Assembly (NCBI GenBank): GCA_934119935.1
Contig: CAKOSX010000001.1
Location: 186,001 to 250,000, forward strand
DNA: 64,000 nucleotides
Direction of reading: 5' to 3'
Origin: an uncultured Clostridia bacterium
Lineage (GTDB): Bacteria; Bacillota; Clostridia; TANB77; CAG-508
Part shown: piece after piece, positions 25,868 through 33,686 of the stretch
How the letters are laid out: each line of letters starts with the position of its first letter
Position numbering within the stretch: the stretch's first letter is position 1
Program-made: the position numbers and the translations under genes
Notes under the pieces: model-generated
Databases searched by the model: none
Seen by the model: the letters and a program-made list of their open reading frames with translations, nothing else
What the model was told of the DNA's origin: nothing

Positions 25868-25910
25868 AAATGGTAAAAGTTTTGACTTTTGCCATTTTTT
25901 ATGGTATAAT
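25868..25910 (+). promoter_or_regulatory. carD promoter overlapping a terminator hairpin
   Basis: TTGACT (25882-25887), 17-bp spacer, TATAAT (25905-25910): a near-consensus promoter about 70 bp upstream of carD. Its -35 and spacer lie inside a terminator-like hairpin (ATGGTAAAAG / CTTTTGCCAT with a T run) that would stop readthrough from dut. Confidence 0.7.
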
Positions 25911-25978
25911 AGAAACGTAGTTGAGAGATAAAGAAACCTTTATTAATTCTAAAATATAGTATGGAAGGAGATATTTAC

Positions 25979-26566
25979 ATGTTTAATGTTGGTGACAAAA
26001 TTGTATATCCTATGCATGGAGCAGGAACGATTGATGCAATAGAAGAGAAAGATATTTTAGGAGAAAAACAAAATTATTATATAATCAAAATGCCTGGTGA
26101 AGTAAAGGTTATGGTTCCAATATCAAAAGCAGGAGATGTTGGCGTTAGAAGTGTAATAAATAAAGAAGAAGCTGGAAAAGTATTAGAGATACTTGAAGCC
26201 AATGAAACTGAAATGTCAAATAATTGGAATAAAAGATATAAAGAAAACATGGATAAAATGAAGAGTGGCAGCATATATGAAGTTGCTGATGTTGTTAGAA
26301 ATTTAAGTTATAAACAGAAGGAAAAAGGATTATCTACAGGAGAAAAGAAGATGTTAAATAATGCAAAACAGATTTTAGTAAGTGAACTTGTTTTAGCAGA
26401 ACATGCTTCAGAAAATGAAGTTGAAAATCTTGTAGAAAACAAAATAAACTTATCTTTTGAAGAACACAGAAATATGGAAGATGCAATTAATACAAACAAC
26501 ATAGTAAGTAAGTTTATTCCATTCAATGATGTAAATTCAAATTCAGGAAATCCACAAAATTTATAA
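25979..26566 (+). CDS. carD: CarD/CdnL-family transcription regulator
   Basis: A 195-residue protein of the CarD family. ATG 25979 follows AAGGAG. The N-terminal Tudor-like RNA-polymerase interaction domain is clear (FNVGDKIVYPMHGAGTIDAI, KMPGEVKVMVPI). The rest is the helical DNA-binding domain (VADVVRNLSYKQKEKGLSTG and EKKMLNNAKQILVSELVLA). Family members bind the polymerase beta lobe and stabilise open complexes, often at rRNA promoters. A longer than usual C-terminal tail follows. It has its own promoter and terminator. Confidence 0.92.
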   Translation: MFNVGDKIVYPMHGAGTIDAIEEKDILGEKQNYYIIKMPGEVKVMVPISKAGDVGVRSVINKEEAGKVLEILEANETEMSNNWNKRYKENMDKMKSGSIYEVADVVRNLSYKQKEKGLSTGEKKMLNNAKQILVSELVLAEHASENEVENLVENKINLSFEEHRNMEDAINTNNIVSKFIPFNDVNSNSGNPQNL

Positions 26567-26574
26567 AAGAACAA

Positions 26575-26606
26575 AGGCTAACATGAGTGTTGGCCTATTT
26601 ATTTTT
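26575..26606 (+). terminator. Terminator after carD
   Basis: AGGCTAACA (26575-26583), loop TGAG, TGTTGGCCT (26588-26596), then ATTTATTTTT. One G-T pair in the stem. Confidence 0.8.
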
Positions 26607-26715
26607 GTGCTATGTTTGAATTTATAAAAATTCTTGATTACGTAAAGTGGAAAATTAAGAAGGAATACAAAACTTTATGTCGAATATATTATATAATGGA
26701 GAAAGGTAATTGCGA

Positions 26716-28509
26716 ATGGTAAGATATAGTGATGAATTGTTAGACGAAATAAAAAGCAAGAATGATATAGTTGATATTGTGTCGCAATATGTGGTTTTAA
26801 AAAGGACAGGCAGAAATTATATGGGCTTATGTCCATTTCATAAAGAGAAGTCTGGCTCATTTTGTGTTTCACCAGATAAGCAAATATTCCACTGCTTTGG
26901 ATGCGGAGTGGGTGGAAATGTTTTTCATTTTATAAGCAAAATAGAAAATTTAAATTTTAAAGAGTCTGTTGAAATGCTTGCAAATCGTGCTGGCGTGGAG
27001 CTACCAGTATCGGGGAATTACGAGGACAGCAAAACAGAAAGGTTAAAGGCTAGAGTTTACGAAGTAAATAAATGTGCAGCCGAATTTTATCATCAAAATT
27101 TATATAGGCCAACAGCAAAACCTGGACAAGAATATGTGAAAAAAAGGCATCTAGACAATAAAACTTTAATAGCATTTAAAATAGGATATTCTGGTAGATT
27201 CAATGAATTATATCTTGAACTGAAATCAAAGGGATTTACAGAAGAGGAAATTTTAGCATCATGTTTAGTAAATAAAAATCCAGATGGTAAGTTTATAGAT
27301 AGATTTAGAAATAGATTAATGTTTCCCATAATTGATACCAGAGATAGAGTAATTGCCTTTGGAGGCAGAGTATTAGATGATAGTAAGCCTAAATATATAA
27401 ATTCTCCAGAAGATATAGTGTATAGCAAGGGAAGACATCTATTTGCATATAATGTTGCAAAGAAATATAACCCCAAAACTATAATAATGGTTGAAGGTTA
27501 CATGGATGCGGTGTCGTTACATCAAAGAGGAATACATAATGCTGTTGCGTCACTTGGAACTGCTTTGACTGAAGCTCAAGGAAGGTTGCTAAGACGAAGC
27601 TGCGAAAAAGTAATAATCGGTTATGATGCTGATGGAGCTGGACAAGCTGCAACTTTGAGGGGATTAGAAATATTACAAAACCTTGGATGTGACATAAGAA
27701 TTCTTCAGATAGAAGGTGCAAAGGATCCAGATGAATTCGTAGTAAAATATGGACCAGAGAGATTTCAAAAATATGTAGATCAAGCAATTTCATTAGTAGA
27801 ATTTAAGGTAAAAATGCTAAAAAAGAATCTGAATTTAGATAACGTAAATGATAAAATTAAATTCTTAAATGAAGTTGCCAAAATTGTTGCAAAAGTTGAG
27901 AATAGCATGGAAAGAGAAGTATATGTTGAGAAAATTTCTCTTGAATATAAAGTCTCTAAAGATGCAATATATGCTGAAATAAATAAACTTTTGTATGCAA
28001 ATAATAGAACTGAACAAAAGCTAGAAAAAAGAACTGTTTCAGTAAAACCAGTAACAGTTGCACCAGAAGAACAACATGTTGACGAAAAAACAAAGAGAAC
28101 AGAGAGCCTTGTTATATATTTGTTAATTAATTATCCGGAGAAAAGCTTTGAAAAATTAAGAAAACTAATAGATAATAATATGTTAAAAATAGAAAGAAAC
28201 AAAGCCATAGTAAATAAATTGTATGAAGAAAACGAAAAAGGAAATATTAATATAGAAAATATATTAGAGATGTTCGAAGACGAAAATACAATAAATTATC
28301 TATCAGGGATTATGTCTGAAGATTTTGAAATAACAGATGTAGATAAGTGCATAGAAGATGTAATCGTGGCATATAGAAAAGAACTGTTATTACAGAAGCG
28401 TAACGAAATATTAAATAAAATAGATAAAAACGATTTAACAAAAGAAGAAAGTGCTAGTTTGGAAGCAGAATTAAATGATGTAATAATCAAATTAGCCAAA
28501 ATGAAATAG
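26716..28509 (+). CDS. dnaG: DNA primase DnaG
   Basis: A 597-residue bacterial primase, making RNA primers at the fork. The zinc-binding domain has CPFHKEKSGSFCVSP and CFGCGVGG. The core holds GRFNELYLE, FGGRVLDDSKPKYINSPE and the TOPRIM acidic residues in VEGYMDAVSLHQ and GYDADGAG. The C-terminal part is a helicase-binding helical domain. ATG 26716 with a GAAAGG site gives MVRYSDELLDEIKSKNDIVD, the usual opening. It is followed 11 bp later by rpoD, the conserved dnaG-rpoD macromolecular-synthesis operon. Confidence 0.96.
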   Translation: MVRYSDELLDEIKSKNDIVDIVSQYVVLKRTGRNYMGLCPFHKEKSGSFCVSPDKQIFHCFGCGVGGNVFHFISKIENLNFKESVEMLANRAGVELPVSGNYEDSKTERLKARVYEVNKCAAEFYHQNLYRPTAKPGQEYVKKRHLDNKTLIAFKIGYSGRFNELYLELKSKGFTEEEILASCLVNKNPDGKFIDRFRNRLMFPIIDTRDRVIAFGGRVLDDSKPKYINSPEDIVYSKGRHLFAYNVAKKYNPKTIIMVEGYMDAVSLHQRGIHNAVASLGTALTEAQGRLLRRSCEKVIIGYDADGAGQAATLRGLEILQNLGCDIRILQIEGAKDPDEFVVKYGPERFQKYVDQAISLVEFKVKMLKKNLNLDNVNDKIKFLNEVAKIVAKVENSMEREVYVEKISLEYKVSKDAIYAEINKLLYANNRTEQKLEKRTVSVKPVTVAPEEQHVDEKTKRTESLVIYLLINYPEKSFEKLRKLIDNNMLKIERNKAIVNKLYEENEKGNINIENILEMFEDENTINYLSGIMSEDFEITDVDKCIEDVIVAYRKELLLQKRNEILNKIDKNDLTKEESASLEAELNDVIIKLAKMK

Positions 28510-28520
28510 GGAGGGTTATA

Positions 28521-29684
28521 TTGGTAATGAATAAAGAAAATGAAAACGAAAAAGTACAAAATAAAGTAGCTTTAAATGAACAAAAAGATAAGAAAAATAC
28601 TAATACAGATGAAAAATTAAATAGTATTATAAAAAAAGCAAAAGAAAAGGGAAAAATAACGTACGGAGAACTTGCTAGTGAATTAGACGAAGCAAATTCC
28701 GAACAAATAGATAAAGTTTTTGATGCTTTTGAAGACATGGGTGTTAGTGTTTTAAAAGATGATGATTTAGACTTAGAAGAACCTGACCTAGATGAATTAG
28801 AGGCAGTAGAAGATATAAAAGTAGAAGATATTGATCTAACAAGCATGGAAGGCATCAACATAGATGACCCAGTTAGAATGTATTTAAGAGAAATAGGAAG
28901 AATCCCACTTTTATCATATGACGAAGAACTTGAACTCGCAAAAAAAGTATTAGCAGGAGATGAAGCAGCAAAACAAAAACTTGCTGAATCTAACTTAAGA
29001 CTTGTTGTAAGTATAGCAAAGAAATATGTTGGAAGAGGAATGCTATTCTTAGATTTAATCCAAGAAGGAAACATGGGATTAATAAAAGCTGTTGAAAAAT
29101 TTGATTATACAAAGGGATACAAATTCAGCACATATGCAACATGGTGGATTAGACAAGCTATAACAAGAGCAATAGCAGACCAAGCAAGAACAATAAGAAT
29201 ACCAGTACACATGGTAGAAACAATAAACAAATTAATACGTACATCAAGACATCTATTACAGCAATTAGGCAGAGAGCCAACCCCAGAGGAAATAGCAGCT
29301 GAGATGGAAATACCAGTTGAAAAAGTAACAGAAATACAAAAAATTGCACAAGATCCAGTATCTCTAGAAACACCAATAGGAGAAGAAGACGATAGCCACT
29401 TAGGAGACTTCATACAAGACGATGACAGCCCAGCACCACAAGATGCAGCTGCATACACATTATTAAGAGAACAACTAGAAGAAGTAATGAAAACACTAAC
29501 TCCAAGAGAAGCAAAAGTATTAAAACTAAGATTCGGATTAGAAGATGGAAAATCTAGAACACTAGAAGAAGTAGGAAAAGAATTTAACGTAACAAGAGAA
29601 AGAATAAGACAAATAGAAGCAAAAGCATTAAGAAAACTACGTCATCCAAGCAGAAGCAAAAAACTAAAAGACTACATGAACTAA
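28521..29684 (+). CDS. rpoD: Primary RNA polymerase sigma factor (SigA/RpoD)
   Basis: A 387-residue housekeeping sigma factor. Region 1.1 is short and acidic; region 1.2 is DPVRMYLREIGRIPLLSYDE; region 2 has NLRLVVSIAKKYVGRGM, FLDLIQEGNMGLIKAVEKFD and the -10 recognition helix FSTYATWWIRQAITRAI; region 3 follows; region 4 has the -35 helix-turn-helix TLEEVGKEFNVTRERIRQIE. TTG at 28521 is at the better distance from GGGAGGG; ATG at 28527 (MNKENENE) is the alternative. It is cotranscribed with dnaG, 11 bp upstream. Confidence 0.97.
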   Translation: MVMNKENENEKVQNKVALNEQKDKKNTNTDEKLNSIIKKAKEKGKITYGELASELDEANSEQIDKVFDAFEDMGVSVLKDDDLDLEEPDLDELEAVEDIKVEDIDLTSMEGINIDDPVRMYLREIGRIPLLSYDEELELAKKVLAGDEAAKQKLAESNLRLVVSIAKKYVGRGMLFLDLIQEGNMGLIKAVEKFDYTKGYKFSTYATWWIRQAITRAIADQARTIRIPVHMVETINKLIRTSRHLLQQLGREPTPEEIAAEMEIPVEKVTEIQKIAQDPVSLETPIGEEDDSHLGDFIQDDDSPAPQDAAAYTLLREQLEEVMKTLTPREAKVLKLRFGLEDGKSRTLEEVGKEFNVTRERIRQIEAKALRKLRHPSRSKKLKDYMN

Positions 29685-29693
29685 TGTCCAGTT

Positions 29694-29726
29694 TGTACAT
29701 TTTAGGGACGGAGAAAAAAATGTACA
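29694..29726 (+). repeat. Mini-hairpin with GGGACG core, copy M1
   Basis: Arms TGTACATTTT and AAAATGTACA enclose AGGGACGGAG. Read on the minus strand it ends CGTCCCT plus the arm, like the mini-hairpins at 50627-50655 and 52180-52212, whose arms differ. Confidence 0.5.
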
Positions 29727-29771
29727 AAAAAGTTCGCCCAGAAGAGTAACTTCTAATGGGCGAACTTTTTT
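29726..29771 (+). terminator. Terminator after rpoD
   Basis: GTTCGCCC (29732-29739) / GGGCGAAC (29758-29765) with A run before and TTTTTT after. It closes the dnaG-rpoD operon. Confidence 0.88.
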
Positions 29772-29812
29772 GTTCCTCCTTTTCGAATCCATAAGAGAAA
29801 CATATAAAAACA

Positions 29813-29844
29813 AAAAAACTATAACATTTAAGTTATAGTTTTTT
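29813..29844 (-). terminator. Terminator of the split tRNA-Met
   Basis: On the minus strand, AAAACTATAAC / GTTATAGTTTT followed by a T run starts right after the CCA of the tRNA 3' half at 29846. It was the terminator of the original, unbroken tRNA-Met gene. Confidence 0.8.
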
Positions 29845-29845
29845 A

Positions 29846-29893
29846 TGGTAGCGATGAGTGGATTCGAACCGCTGACCTAACGGGTATGAACCG
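29846..29893 (-). pseudogene. 3' half of elongator tRNA-Met with att core
   Basis: Read on the minus strand: CGGTTCATACCCGTT (att core, 29879-29893), then AGGTC, a T arm AGCGG-TTCGAAT-CCACT and an acceptor strand CATCGCT-A-CCA. Joining the 5' half at 36860-36817 (44 nt including the core) to 29878-29846 (33 nt) gives exactly 77 nt, the same length as the intact tRNA-Met at 36702-36778. The acceptor strands GGCGATG and CATCGCT pair, so both halves come from one gene. One T-stem pair is C-A, a possible sign of decay. Confidence 0.85.
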
Positions 29894-30142
29894 CTTGTAT
29901 ATAAAAAGTCTTGATTTTGTTAAACACTTTTAAAATAAGGAATTGTGATATTTTAACGATTTTGCGAAAGTGTTATATAGTATTACACAATATCATACTT
30001 TTTCATATAGTTTGGCACAAGTTATGGCACAAATCAAAAAAATGATACCATTTATACAAATTTATATATTAAGAGTTATACGCTTTGCTTAAATAGTGTT
30101 AAAAGTCAATTGAGAACGTCTTAAAAGAAAGGAGTATTAAAA

Positions 30143-30373
30143 ATGGTAAATGATTTTAGCGATATAGAATTTGTTTTAACTAATGAAATGGACAATACAA
30201 TGATAGAATTTTTAACAATAAAGCAAATGATAAAAAACAAATCATATAAAAATGATGATGAACTTAAATTGTTAGTTGATGAATTAGATGAGTTAAGAGT
30301 AAAATTCGTAAAACAATTTAGAGAAAACAACAAAAAGCAAATACAAGAATATCTTAACTTGTTTAAAAAATAA
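30143..30373 (+). CDS. Small acidic helical protein of the tRNA-Met element
   Basis: A 76-residue helical protein I do not recognise, with an AAAGGAG site upstream. It is charged throughout (DELKLLVDELDELRVKFVKQ) and ends with a lysine tail. It sits alone at the left end of the element, convergent with a minus-strand pair across a two-way terminator. A regulator or inhibitor role is possible but unsupported. Confidence 0.55.
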   Translation: MVNDFSDIEFVLTNEMDNTMIEFLTIKQMIKNKSYKNDDELKLLVDELDELRVKFVKQFRENNKKQIQEYLNLFKK

Positions 30374-30380
30374 AAAAATA

Positions 30381-30412
30381 AAGAGGAATAAGCCACAAAG
30401 CCTATTCCTCTT
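30381..30412. terminator. Two-way terminator inside the element
   Basis: AAGAGGAATA (30381-30390) / TATTCCTCTT (30403-30412), inner GCC/GGC pairing, A and T runs on both sides; it separates the convergent genes at 30373 and 30411. Confidence 0.85.
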
Positions 30413-30749
30413 ATTTCTTTTTAGTTGGTTTAGCATATTCGTGAGATACATCTAAACAGAAAGGGCATCGATAGATGAACCCGTCACGAATTAGTTTGTT
30501 TTTTACTTTTCCATAAACATAATTATCATTAAAGGTATTAACAAATTCGCTTTTCTTTTTAAATTTCTCGTGTTCTTGTTTTACAAAGTCTATTCTTTCT
30601 TTTTTCTTTTGTTCTTCATCAATTTTTTTCAAGTAATTGTCTATTTTCTTTTCAATAGCAATTTGTATATCTTCATCAAGCCCAAATGATATAGTTGTAT
30701 CATAAAGCCCAAGAGATTTTAAAATGTCTTTTTCAAGTTCTATCTTCAT
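30411..30749 (-). CDS. Unknown element protein with C-terminal CxxC
   Basis: A 112-residue protein. The first 35 residues look globular (LEKDILKSLGLYDTTISFGL), a Lys/Glu helix follows, and near the C-terminus YRCPFCLDVSHEY has a CxxC pair with a His that could bind a metal as half a zinc knuckle. It overlaps the upstream small HTH gene by 4 bp (ATGA), so the two are translated together. I do not recognise a family. Confidence 0.55.
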   Translation of the reverse strand: MKIELEKDILKSLGLYDTTISFGLDEDIQIAIEKKIDNYLKKIDEEQKKKERIDFVKQEHEKFKKKSEFVNTFNDNYVYGKVKNKLIRDGFIYRCPFCLDVSHEYAKPTKKK

Positions 30750-30925
30750 ATTTGTTTTACCCCCAAAGTGTCTATAAACTCTTTTAACTCCTTTTCGCTT
30801 ATAATATATTGCCTACCAATAAAACGCCCTTTTAATTTTTCTTCTTTGATTAGTTTTCGCAAGTAAGGAATAGGAGTAATAAGCAATTCACTTACTTGTT
30901 TTAAATTGTAAAATTTATCTTCCAT
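30746..30925 (-). CDS. Excisionase/MerR-type small HTH protein
   Basis: A 59-residue protein starting after GAGGAGG. It reads MEDKFYNLKQVSELLITPIP then YLRKLIKEEKLKGRFIGRQY: the helix-turn-helix plus wing of the excise/HTH_17 family, ending EKELKEFIDTL. It is too short for a general ORF list but is well supported by the ribosome site and the ATGA overlap with the next gene. It may be the element's excisionase or a small repressor. Confidence 0.7.
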   Translation of the reverse strand: MEDKFYNLKQVSELLITPIPYLRKLIKEEKLKGRFIGRQYIISEKELKEFIDTLGVKQI

Positions 30926-31251
30926 ATTTTTTCCTCCTCATATAAAAGAAGTGGTAAGAAGCGGAAACTACAAAAAGCTATTGATAATATGTATATAGTA
31001 GATAGATAGTAAAGAGGGAATAAAACATAACAAACATAAGTTTGTTGAAATACCTCTAAAACGCACATAAACACCGAAATACGCTTCGTAAATGTTCAAG
31101 ATGATAAATTATTCATCAAAGAAGAAACGGCGCTTAAAATCGATTTTAAGAGGTCAAAAAATACATTTAGGGGGCGTGGGGTTAAGTATGGGGGCAAATT
31201 GACATTAAAAAAAGGGCTATTAGCCCAAAAGTTCAACGACAAAAATAGAAA
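30926..31251. other. Non-coding stretch of the element
   Basis: A gap between the minus-strand small HTH gene and the zinc-ribbon gene. It should hold the HTH promoter. A G-rich patch (AGGGGGCGTGGGGTTAAG, about 31168-31185) and a small hairpin GGGCTA/TTAGCCC near 31214 are visible. No supported gene. Confidence 0.4.
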
Positions 31252-31277
31252 AGCATATAAGCCGAAGCCTATATGCT
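31252..31277 (-). terminator. Terminator after the zinc-ribbon gene
   Basis: AGCATATA / TATATGCT with inner GCC/GGC pairing, followed on the minus strand by TTTTCTATTTTTG. It overlaps the stop codon of the zinc-ribbon gene. Confidence 0.7.
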
Positions 31278-31941
31278 ATTTTCCTTTTTTCTTACTGATA
31301 AAGAAAAATACTATACCCATAAATATTACAAAGATAAGCATTTTAATTGTAATATTACCGCCACGCATTAAAAACAAAAAGAAGAATAAAGTAATACACA
31401 CCAAAGCCACAATTAAAGTTAAGTGATTTTGAATAAAATTGCCACCCAAACTATTATTGCTCATTGTAGTAGCACTTTCTATATTATCTTTATCATAAGC
31501 GCTTATATTTCCTACAATACACCTACCAGTTGAACCTGACCAACTTCCTTTGGTAAGTATCTCAATGACTATTAACTCATCACTTTCTTTAATTTCAAAT
31601 TGTTTCCCATCTTGTTCTTGTGAAGTTGAAGTATTTATAGGAGTTGCCATTGTATTTATACCATTAGTCACAACAAAATTTGCTTGATTTTTTACTTGTG
31701 TTATAGTGCTTATATAATGTGTTCCAATAGGCACTTCTAATTCAATACATTTATTGCCACCAACACCAATTTGACCTACGGGTTGATTATCAATAAAAAC
31801 ACTACACCTTAAAGCAAGACCACCTGTTTTTATTATTCTAACTTTCTTTTTAGCTTTTTCAATAGGGCAACCACAATTCATACAAGCTGTTGCTTTATCG
31901 CTTATCTCTTTTCCACACTCGCTACATTTTATCAAAGCCAT
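31276..31941 (-). CDS. Zinc-ribbon membrane protein
   Basis: A 221-residue protein. Residues 5-25 form a zinc ribbon (CSECGKEISDKATACMNCGC). A beta-rich domain follows, resembling the PEGA-like or conserved DUF part of such proteins (GGLALRCSVFIDNQPVGQIG). Two hydrophobic helices lie at about 170-215, giving a C-terminal membrane anchor and a lysine tail. Zinc-ribbon plus membrane-helix proteins are common in Firmicutes and mobile elements, with no fixed function. A ribosome site AAGGAG precedes it. It is followed upstream on the same strand by a 26-residue membrane peptide gene. Confidence 0.7.
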   Translation of the reverse strand: MALIKCSECGKEISDKATACMNCGCPIEKAKKKVRIIKTGGLALRCSVFIDNQPVGQIGVGGNKCIELEVPIGTHYISTITQVKNQANFVVTNGINTMATPINTSTSQEQDGKQFEIKESDELIVIEILTKGSWSGSTGRCIVGNISAYDKDNIESATTMSNNSLGGNFIQNHLTLIVALVCITLFFFLFLMRGGNITIKMLIFVIFMGIVFFFISKKKGK

Positions 31942-31987
31942 ATACTTTTACACTCCTTTCTTGAATATACAAGCCAAAGCCCATATA

Positions 31988-32068
31988 CTATTTTTTTCTA
32001 TTCTTATCAATAATTATAGCAACTACAACAACCGCTACTACTATGCCTACAAATAATAATACACCCAT
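31988..32068 (-). CDS. 26-residue single-pass membrane peptide
   Basis: Reads MGVLLFVGIVVAVVVVAIII then DKNRKK: one pure hydrophobic helix plus a positive tail. GGAGATG lies 6 bases before the ATG. It sits 46 bp upstream of the zinc-ribbon membrane gene on the same strand and is probably cotranscribed. Such peptides can be small toxins, membrane-protein partners or regulators. Translation is inferred from the ribosome site. Confidence 0.5.
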   Translation of the reverse strand: MGVLLFVGIVVAVVVVAIIIDKNRKK

Positions 32069-32268
32069 TTTTTCATCTCCTATCTTTTCTTTTTTACATT
32101 ATCTATAATTATGTCAATACATTATTAGTAAAGATACTTTTTGTCGAATTATATCATATCTTATCGAATTACAAAATTATTATATCATACCTCACCGAAT
32201 AAGTGAATAATATTTTAGTAAAAAAATGAGAAAATATATAATAAGAAATTCGAAAGGTAGGTGTTAAA

Positions 32269-32535
32269 GTGGTAAATAAAAATGATGAAAACTATGTATA
32301 TTATTTAGTGGGTAAAAACTTAAAGAAACAACGCAAATTGAAACACTTAACACAAACCGAATTCGCCGATAAATGTAATTATAGCGAGGGCTTTATAATG
32401 AATATAGAAAGTGAAAAGTATCATCAAACTTTCGGTTTAGGAACTGTCTGGAAATTTGCCGAAGTATTAGGAATAGACATAAGAGAATTATTCGCACCAA
32501 TAGATGATGAAGAAGCGGAAAACGAAAAAAAATAA
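32269..32535 (+). CDS. Xre-family HTH regulator of the element
   Basis: An 88-residue repressor-type protein. The HTH_3 domain covers residues 12-70 (LGKNLKKQRKLKHLTQTEFA then DKCNYSEGFIMNIESEK), with an acidic C-terminal tail. It starts with GTG after GAAAGGTAGG. It is divergent from the zinc-ribbon/micropeptide genes, so the 200-bp AT-rich gap between probably holds operators. The likely role is control of element genes, as with phage CI-like regulators. Confidence 0.85.
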   Translation: MVNKNDENYVYYLVGKNLKKQRKLKHLTQTEFADKCNYSEGFIMNIESEKYHQTFGLGTVWKFAEVLGIDIRELFAPIDDEEAENEKK

Positions 32536-32569
32536 GAGTGCTTATACATTGATTTGTATAAACACTCTT
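32534..32569 (+). terminator. Terminator after the Xre gene
   Basis: AAGAGTG(C)TTATACA / TTGTATAA(A)CACTCTT stem directly overlapping the stop codon, then TTTAATA. Confidence 0.75.
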
Positions 32570-32572
32570 TTA

Positions 32573-33240
32573 ATATATATAAAATAGCTCTATAAAGCAA
32601 AATGCGCTACCATACTTTGCCGAAAATCTTTTATTCGGCAAATTACTTGTCTAAAAAAATAACGAGGCTTAAAATCGAAATAAAGCGAGGTTATTATTTA
32701 AGCGGAAGCGGAATTTTACTTAAAGAGGCTATGGAAAAAATATTTTGAAAAAATTTTTGATTCTTGACTTGACACGAGGTAGATATAACTAATTATAATA
32801 TATTATATATATTAAGTAGTAGTAAGTAATTAAGCCTTATGTAAGTAAATATAATATAGTCTATTGAAAAGTAATATAATAATATAATCTATTGAAAAGT
32901 AATATAATAATATAATCTATTGAAATATATATAGTCTTATGGAAAGATATTATATATTTATATATTTATCTATTGAATAAGTAATTATATATAACCTAAT
33001 GTAGAAAGTAATATACTTACATTAGATTATACTTGTAATAAATTATTTTATTATATATCTTTACAAAAGGTTATATATATAAATTATAATAAAATAAATT
33101 AAGTATATATATATATATTTATAATTATATATATTTAACTTAATATACTTATTAGTATTTAACTTAATTAAAGAATACAATTTTAGTAATTATATAAATA
33201 TACTCTATATCTCTATATATTTATATATATAATATAAAAG
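32573..33240. other. Long AT-rich non-coding region of the element
   Basis: About 670 bp with no credible gene. From about 32790 to 33235 it is almost pure A/T. It includes 28-bp tandem repeats (32860-32927) and further TCTATTGAA-like units near 32970. Such regions can be origins of replication, excision or partition sites. No DnaA-box array could be made out by eye. Confidence 0.6.
32860..32927 (+). repeat. 28-bp direct tandem repeats (iteron-like)
   Basis: The unit starting TCTATTGAAAAGTAATATAA begins at 32860, 32888 and 32916 (third copy partial), so the period is exactly 28 bp with no spacers. Further degenerate TCTATTGAA and TTACATTA motifs follow. Confidence 0.8.
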
Positions 33241-33263
33241 TGCCAACATAATTAAGTGTTAGC
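33241..33263 (-). terminator. Terminator after the element's two-gene operon
   Basis: TGCCAACA / TGTTAGCA stem, followed on the minus strand by CTTTTATATTA; lies 13 bp past the stop at 33276. Confidence 0.6.
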
Positions 33264-33275
33264 ACCTGCTCATAA

Positions 33276-33674
33276 TTATTTTAAAAATCTTTCTTCGATA
33301 TATGCTTTAAACATATTCGCTACTTCTGTTTTAATTTTCTTGTCGCCAAATATAAAGTTTTCGTATTTGCTAGGGTTATCATAATCAACAACCATTTTGC
33401 CATTTTCTATTGTATAGCCCAAAGCTAAATTTTCTAATAATTCTTTTGTCAATATTTCTAATTCAGTAGTTTTTGCTATAATTTCTTCATTTTCGCTTTC
33501 AGTATCATATTGAATAAGTCCTTTGTTATTTAAACCTATAAGGTATGGCTCTATATAATCTTCTATATAAGCGAATAACTTATCATAAAATTCCTCTTTC
33601 CCCGAATTTGTATTTACTAAATTTTCTTTCTCTTGTTCTTTTTCTAACATTTTTATAGCATTAAATTTTTCCAT
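33276..33674 (-). CDS. Unknown element protein, second gene of two-gene operon
   Basis: A 132-residue acidic protein I do not recognise. It appears helical, with no membrane segment or cysteines (KLFAYIEDYIEPYLIGLNNK; ELEILTKELLENLALGYTIE). It starts 12 bp after the 372-residue gene with a GAGAGG-type site, and ends at a terminator. The tight pairing suggests that the two products act together. Cargo such as anti-phage defence is possible because of the location, but no motif supports it. Confidence 0.6.
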   Translation of the reverse strand: MEKFNAIKMLEKEQEKENLVNTNSGKEEFYDKLFAYIEDYIEPYLIGLNNKGLIQYDTESENEEIIAKTTELEILTKELLENLALGYTIENGKMVVDYDNPSKYENFIFGDKKIKTEVANMFKAYIEERFLK

Positions 33675-33686
33675 TTTAAACCTCTC

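Noticed and set aside
32860..32927. CRISPR-like array
   Set aside because: The 28-bp units are head to tail without unique spacers, are almost pure A/T, and no cas gene is in the window.
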